Positions 6,392 through 9,542 of a stretch of 9,542 nucleotides of DNA are shown one piece after another. The stretch's first letter is position 1, and every line of letters begins with the position of its first letter. The notes beneath the pieces were generated by a model, which ran no database searches, was not told where the DNA came from, and saw only the letters and a program-made list of their open reading frames with translations. The translations under genes and the position numbers were made by a program. The DNA is from Thermoplasmata archaeon (GTDB lineage Archaea; Thermoplasmatota; Thermoplasmata; RBG-16-68-12). The DNA is taken from NCBI GenBank assembly GCA_021788795.1, contig JAJYKG010000069.1:1-9542 (forward strand), in the 5' to 3' direction.

Positions 6392-6915
6392 CTCCTCGCG
6401 GGGTTCCAGCGGCCCACGTGGGCCAAGACGTCCTCGTGGTACCGCGCGATCGCGTCGCGAGGCGTCTCGTTGACGTCGATGAAGCGCAGCTCGGTCCAGG
6501 CGGGATGCTGCGCGGCCTGGTCCCGCTCCCCGAGGAAGACGAACTCCAGGTCCCAGTGGTTCTTCGCGCCGTAGACCTCGGAGAAGACGAACGGCCCGCG
6601 CAGCGACTGGCTCGGCAGGCCGAGCTGCTCCTTGAGGATGCGCTCCGCGGCGGCCTCGGGCGCCTCGCCGAGGAGGAGGTGGGAGGAGGGCAGCATCCAG
6701 CCCTGGCTGTTCGCCTGGGCGCGCTCCGCGTCCAGGGCGCCGATGTGGTCCCACGGCTCCGACGGGTTGAGCTTCCCCATCAGCACGCGGTCCTCGTGTC
6801 CGGACGGGTTCAGGACGACGAAGGCGGAGAGGCACAGCCCGCCCTCCGGGATCTCGTTCGTGGTCACGGGCCGGTCCGCCCGCGAGAAACGGCAGAACTT
6901 GCGGTCGGTCGCCAT
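6388..6915 (-). CDS. Nudix-fold protein with degenerate catalytic box
   Basis: This 175-residue protein aligns over the Nudix signature but lacks most of it. The canonical WxxPGGxxExGE is here WMLPSSHLLLGE (73-84), so both box glycines are Ser77 and Ser78 and the first glutamate is Leu81. The canonical REUxEExGU is RILKEQLGL (92-100), with Ile93 and Gln97 in place of metal-ligand glutamates; only E96 remains. Flanking strands (LCLSAFVVLNPSG, 27-39; NHWDLEFVFLGE, 119-130; WTELRFIDVNE, 140-150) fit the Nudix fold. It probably does not hydrolyse phosphates in the usual way and may bind a nucleotide or act as a regulator. The start chosen is the ATG at 6913-6915; the frame is open to 6954. A TTGATG at 6940-6945 lies 25-30 nt upstream, predicting a leaderless mRNA. 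Stop codons overlap with GAN by four bases. Confidence 0.8.
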   Translation of the reverse strand: MATDRKFCRFSRADRPVTTNEIPEGGLCLSAFVVLNPSGHEDRVLMGKLNPSEPWDHIGALDAERAQANSQGWMLPSSHLLLGEAPEAAAERILKEQLGLPSQSLRGPFVFSEVYGAKNHWDLEFVFLGERDQAAQHPAWTELRFIDVNETPRDAIARYHEDVLAHVGRWNPARS

Positions 6916-6964
6916 GGGCGACACACCCGCGCCGGGGCACATCAACCTTGGCACGCCGCAGTGG

Positions 6965-8581
6965 TCAGGCCTCGAGGGACGTCACCATGCGCCGAAGGAT
7001 CTCCCGCTCGAGGATCGTGCCCACGAGCTTCCCCTCGCCGTCCACCACCGCGACGATCGGGATGTTGGTCTCGCGGAAGAGAGCGGCGAGGTGCAGGGCG
7101 GTCTCCTCCCCCGTTACGGTCAGGGCGGTCGCCAGGGGTCCTTCCCGCACGGTCAACGAATCGCGGTCGCGGCGGCTCAGGACCATCGCAGTGCGGAGGA
7201 CCAGCGTCCCGACCGGGCGGCCCTCCTCATTCAGGACCAGCGCGGCGCGGGCGTCGAAGTCGATGCACTTGCGCACCGCCGACTGCAGGGTGTCCGTCTC
7301 CCGGACGGTGACCGAGGGCAACGTCTTCGAAATCTCGTCCGCCCGCAGGCTGTTGAACTCCTGCCGCACAATCTGGCGCACCCCGGACTGCTGGTCGACT
7401 GGGACGGGCGGCGCCCGGAGACGGAAGAGCAGCGGGGCGGTCAGGGAGAGCAGCGCGATGCCGATCGCCGCGGCCGAGTACGAGAACCCGGAGACGAGCG
7501 CCACGCTCGCGGTCAAGGCGCTGACCAGGAGGGCCGCGTCCACGCCACCGTTCACGCACGTGCCGAAGGCGTTCTTCCAGATCTCGACGTTGAAGAAACG
7601 CGCGCTCGCCGCCCCCATGAGCGCATCGAGGGCGAGGGCCATCCCGAAAATCGCGACCCCGAGCAGGAGGAGATCGGGCGTGACCTGGACGAAGTAGAGC
7701 CCCAGCCCCACGAAGAAGAGGGGCTCGAAGAACCCGTACGTGAAGGCGTGGAACTTCTCCGTGAGCACGGGCCGCGCGGCGAAGAAGTCTTGGAGGAGCA
7801 GCCCGAGGAACAGGGCGATGATCGCGGAGTTGAAGCCGGTGACTTGGCCCAGGAAGCCCATCACGAGGACGAACGCGACCGTGATCGCGAACACGGGCTC
7901 GCGGCTCTGGAAGTGCGACTCGACCTTCTCGAGGAGGGGCACGAGGATGAAGCGCCCGAAGAGGATGATGCCGCCCACGGTGATCGCGACCTCGAACGCA
8001 ACGGTGGCCACGGATGCCGCGGTGATCGCGGTGCCCGCGAGATCGTAGACGAAGGAGAAGAGGACCACGGCGGCGATCTCGATCACCACGACCTGGGAGA
8101 AGATCGCGGTGCCCTCGTGGGTCCGCGCCAGGCCCGTGTCCGTGAGAAGCCGGGAGAGCGGCCCCGCGCTGCTCATCCCCGCCACCACGCCGACCACGAG
8201 CGCAGGGAGCAGGTCCTGGAAGAGGAGGTAGGCCAGAATCGTGATGCCCAAGAACCGCACGGCGAACTCCAGGAGGGCGACGAGAAGCGTGCGCCGGTTG
8301 CGGAGCATGGAGCGGAGCCGGGTGGCCTCGAACTCCTGGGCGCCGCTGATGAACAGGAGGAAGTTGATCCCCAAGGTGACGAAGAGGGAGATCGTCGGGT
8401 CGTTCGTCGGGCTCCCTACGGCGCCCAGCACGCCGGGCCCGACCAAGATGCCCACGAGAATCGGGCCAACGAACGGGATGAGGCCGAGACGGCGGAAGAT
8501 TTCCTCCCCGATCTTCGCCCCGATCAGGAGGAGTCCTAGGATCGCAAGGGCGCTGACTTCGGACGGGATGGTGAAAGCCAC
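6965..8581 (-). CDS. CPA2-type cation:proton antiporter with C-terminal CBS pair
   Basis: This 538-residue membrane protein has about 12-13 hydrophobic segments in residues 8-388, followed by a cytoplasmic tail with two CBS repeats (about 421-466 and 479-532, the second with VVDGEGKLVGTILERE). The membrane part resembles Kef/NapA antiporters: IPFVGPILVGILVGPGVLG (35-53), LFISGAQEF (76-84), GMSSAGPLSRLLTDTGL (135-151) and EPLFFVGLGL (286-295). It should exchange Na+ or K+ for H+ across the cytoplasmic membrane, with the CBS pair sensing an adenine nucleotide or similar ligand. Where Kef and NapA proteins have QD or DD/ND, this protein has IE (I167-E168 in VVVIEIAAV). The start is a GTG at 8579-8581 with GGTGA four bases upstream; a TTAATG at 8640-8645 is a possible TATA box. 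Confidence 0.9.
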   Translation of the reverse strand: MAFTIPSEVSALAILGLLLIGAKIGEEIFRRLGLIPFVGPILVGILVGPGVLGAVGSPTNDPTISLFVTLGINFLLFISGAQEFEATRLRSMLRNRRTLLVALLEFAVRFLGITILAYLLFQDLLPALVVGVVAGMSSAGPLSRLLTDTGLARTHEGTAIFSQVVVIEIAAVVLFSFVYDLAGTAITAASVATVAFEVAITVGGIILFGRFILVPLLEKVESHFQSREPVFAITVAFVLVMGFLGQVTGFNSAIIALFLGLLLQDFFAARPVLTEKFHAFTYGFFEPLFFVGLGLYFVQVTPDLLLLGVAIFGMALALDALMGAASARFFNVEIWKNAFGTCVNGGVDAALLVSALTASVALVSGFSYSAAAIGIALLSLTAPLLFRLRAPPVPVDQQSGVRQIVRQEFNSLRADEISKTLPSVTVRETDTLQSAVRKCIDFDARAALVLNEEGRPVGTLVLRTAMVLSRRDRDSLTVREGPLATALTVTGEETALHLAALFRETNIPIVAVVDGEGKLVGTILEREILRRMVTSLEA

Positions 8582-8646
8582 AGGTCACCCATGGGGTCGA
8601 AGGCGCGGCGAAGCCGCCCCCCCGTATCGGCACCGGCTCATTAACG

Positions 8647-8688
8647 TGAGGGCCCCCCGGGGCGGCCTCTGAAACCCCCTGGGTTCAG
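8647..8688 (-). other. Two adjacent GC-rich stem-loops after the membrane-protein gene
   Basis: Two inverted repeats lie between the membrane-protein stop and the antiporter gene. At 8669-8688, CTGAA/TTCAG and CCC/GGG pair with one bulged A and a 3-nt loop, spanning the stop codon at 8685-8687. At 8648-8669, GAGG/CCTC and GCCCC/GGGGC pair with a two-base bulge and a tight loop. There is no T-run after them on the minus strand, so termination is only a guess. Confidence 0.3.
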
Positions 8689-9197
8689 AACCTCGGCGGG
8701 AGCGTTCGGGCAATCCCCGCGAAGACGAGGAGGAACCCGGCCGCCTCGAGGATCCGGCCCCCGACCTCGCCGATATCGACGAAGACCACGAGGGTCGACC
8801 CGGGGCCCGTGACGAACACGTACCCTGCGGCGACGGTGGTCACGATGATGCCCGCGGCTACGAGGATTCCACCGACGACGACGGCGACGAACTCCCGGGC
8901 CGCCGCGACCCGAGGTACCGCCCTCGGTGTTCGGAGGGCGACGGCGATCCCGAGGAAGCCCGAAAGGAAGCCGGCCCCTTGCAGGACGTCGGCGGACACG
9001 TTCCAGGCCTCAATCTCCGCGAGGCTGCTGTACGGCGGGAGCAGCCCGGCCGCATAGAGCGCGAACCGCACGAGCGGCAGGAGGAGACCGGCCGCAAGGA
9101 GAACGCCGCCCAGCAGAGTTGCATGGAACGGCCACGGGCGCCGCGCCGAGGGGCGCGGGAGCGCCATGGCCAGCGACGCGGGCGAATCGGGTTGCAT
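8685..9197 (-). CDS. Small membrane protein, four predicted transmembrane helices
   Basis: I do not recognise this 170-residue protein. It has an N-terminal cytoplasmic-type stretch rich in Pro and Arg (1-22, ending ARRPWPF), then hydrophobic segments at about 24-50, 72-89, 103-130 and 146-163. The two halves look similar in layout: a long hydrophobic helix ending in aromatic residues, a polar turn, and a shorter helix starting EAAGFLL or LQGAGFLSG, so an internal duplication of a two-helix hairpin is possible. The ATG at 9195-9197 is preceded directly by GTG (9198-9200), which would add one residue; GGAG lies just upstream. A TTTGAAT at 9233-9239 is a plausible TATA box. It is on the same strand as the antiporter, 103 nt before it, but the antiporter seems to have its own promoter. 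No function is assigned. Confidence 0.78.
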   Translation of the reverse strand: MQPDSPASLAMALPRPSARRPWPFHATLLGGVLLAAGLLLPLVRFALYAAGLLPPYSSLAEIEAWNVSADVLQGAGFLSGFLGIAVALRTPRAVPRVAAAREFVAVVVGGILVAAGIIVTTVAAGYVFVTGPGSTLVVFVDIGEVGGRILEAAGFLLVFAGIARTLPPRF

Positions 9198-9230
9198 CAC
9201 TCCACGTCCGCGCGGGTGTAAAGCAGAGGG

Positions 9231-9244
9231 AGATTCAAAGGTTG
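9231..9244 (-). promoter_or_regulatory. Candidate promoter of the four-helix membrane protein
   Basis: Minus strand CAACCTTTGAATCT carries a TATA-like TTTGAAT about 36-42 nt before the ATG at 9197. A start near 9210 would leave a short leader of about 13 nt containing GGAG. The assignment rests on position and AT content only. Confidence 0.35.
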
Positions 9245-9291
9245 TCCCAGCTCCCGGCGAGCCGGAGGGAGGACCCAGCCTCGGAGCCCCG

Positions 9292-9305
9292 AAACCCTTT
9301 TATAA
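9292..9305 (+). promoter_or_regulatory. BRE/TATA promoter of L7Ae
   Basis: AAACCCTTTTATAA is a textbook archaeal promoter: a purine-rich BRE (AAA) followed by TTTTATAA at 9298-9305. The expected transcription start is about 9325-9330, which leaves a leader of roughly 68 nt before the ATG at 9396. It is the clearest promoter in the window. Confidence 0.75.
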
Positions 9306-9325
9306 CCCGCCCCGGTTCGACCGCC

Positions 9326-9388
9326 GCTCTTCTCCGGGAGAGCCTGTGACTCATGAAGTCCCCGCGTCGAGCGGGGGCGGAAGGAGGT
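9326..9388 (+). promoter_or_regulatory. Structured leader of L7Ae mRNA with strong Shine-Dalgarno
   Basis: The leader can form three stem-loops in a row. The first pairs GCTCTTC (9326-9332) with GGGAGAGC across a UCCG loop, a stable UNCG-family tetraloop closed by C-G. The second pairs GACT (9348-9351) with AGTC (9357-9360). The third pairs CCCCGC (9360-9365) with GCGGGG (9371-9376) around GTCGA; it shares C9360 with the second. The Shine-Dalgarno AAGGAGGT (9381-9388) follows, seven bases before the ATG. Other archaea autoregulate L7Ae through a kink-turn in this leader; I could not place a canonical kink-turn here by eye. Confidence 0.5.
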
Positions 9389-9395
9389 CTCCAAC

Positions 9396-9542
9396 ATGGC
9401 CAAGCCGATGTACGTTCGCTTCGAGATGCCGAAGGAGCTCGTGGACAAGACCTACCAGGCCATCGAGCTCGCGAAAGAGAGCGGCAAGGTCCGCAAGGGC
9501 ACGAACGAGGTCACCAAGCTCGTCGAGCGCGGCGACGCCACC
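9396..9542 (+). CDS. rpl7ae: Ribosomal protein L7Ae, 5' end (partial; continues beyond right edge)
   Basis: The first 49 codons of archaeal L7Ae are present. L7Ae binds kink-turns in 23S rRNA and in box C/D and H/ACA guide RNAs and RNase P RNA. The segment YVRFEMPKELVDKTYQAIEL (6-25) covers the first strand and helix, and GKVRKGTNEVTKLVERGDA (30-48) carries the RNA-binding KGTNEVTK signature, in which G, N and E contact the kink-turn in known structures. The start ATG at 9396 has a strong Shine-Dalgarno AAGGAGGT seven bases upstream and a consensus BRE/TATA promoter about 90 nt upstream. In related archaea L7Ae is often followed by S28e, L24e and ndk, which would lie to the right of this window. 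No oddity is seen in the visible part. Confidence 0.95.
   Translation, partial: MAKPMYVRFEMPKELVDKTYQAIELAKESGKVRKGTNEVTKLVERGDAT

Noticed and set aside
4889..6940. Minus-strand open frame of 683 codons
   Set aside because: It runs antisense through GAN and out of frame through the Nudix-like gene, both of which have clear family signatures.
6632..8539. Plus-strand open frame of 635 codons, rich in Glu/Arg/Asp
   Set aside because: It is the antisense shadow of the CPA2 antiporter; the charged composition is what hydrophobic codons give on the reverse strand.
9326..9395. Canonical kink-turn in the L7Ae leader
   Set aside because: Tandem GA steps are present, but I could not place a three-base bulge, paired G-A steps and both helices together; the best fit around GCGGA (9377-9381) has GT instead of GA on the opposite strand.
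1..9542. tRNA genes, CRISPR arrays, insertion sequences, integrase or prophage genes
   Set aside because: None was seen on either strand; there are no spaced direct repeats, terminal inverted repeats or transposase motifs.

Overview
The window is very GC-rich and reads as a chromosomal segment of a high-GC archaeon, most likely in or near the Thermoplasmata/Thermoplasmatota. Signs of an archaeon are the start of a ribosomal protein L7Ae gene behind a classic BRE/TATA promoter, a TrpB2-type tryptophan synthase beta chain, a GAN/RecJ-type DHH nuclease, an ACT-domain regulator of the COG2150 type, and several genes whose TATA-like boxes sit so close to the start codon that leaderless mRNAs are expected. 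The proteins lack the extreme acidity of haloarchaea. The exact lineage is an inference; I ran no search.

Layout, left to right. (1) <1-1158, minus: N-terminal 386 codons of an HyuA-type hydantoinase/oxoprolinase. (2) 1225-2589, minus: TrpB2. (3) 2590-2725: AT-rich divergent promoter island. (4) 2726-3226, plus: ACT-domain regulator, followed 40 nt later by a 199-residue protein of unknown function (3267-3866). (5) 3858-4703, minus: a canonical Nudix hydrolase followed by a CoA-binding (Rossmann) protein, probably co-transcribed. (6) 4704-4918: divergent intergenic region with a perfect 11-bp inverted repeat around a 2-nt spacer. (7) 4919-6391, plus: GAN/RecJ-like DHH-DHHA1 nuclease. (8) 6388-6915, minus: a Nudix-fold protein with most catalytic residues replaced. 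(9) 6965-8581, minus: CPA2-type cation/proton antiporter fused to a CBS pair. (10) 8685-9197, minus: small four-helix membrane protein. (11) 9201-9395: promoters of gene 10 and of L7Ae, plus a structured L7Ae leader. (12) 9396->9542, plus: start of L7Ae.

The genes are a mix of housekeeping functions rather than one pathway. Possible functional links are TrpB2 with the divergent ACT regulator (amino-acid sensing), and the GAN nuclease flanked on both sides by Nudix-fold genes (nucleic acid and nucleotide metabolism). No tRNA, rRNA, CRISPR array, insertion sequence or prophage gene was seen, and no gene-free stretch exceeds 300 bases. The best candidates for something undescribed are the palindrome at 4810-4833, the degenerate Nudix protein, the mirror-symmetric divergent promoter at 2629-2660, the structured L7Ae leader, and the Ile-Glu pair in the antiporter where Asp-Asp or Gln-Asp is usual.
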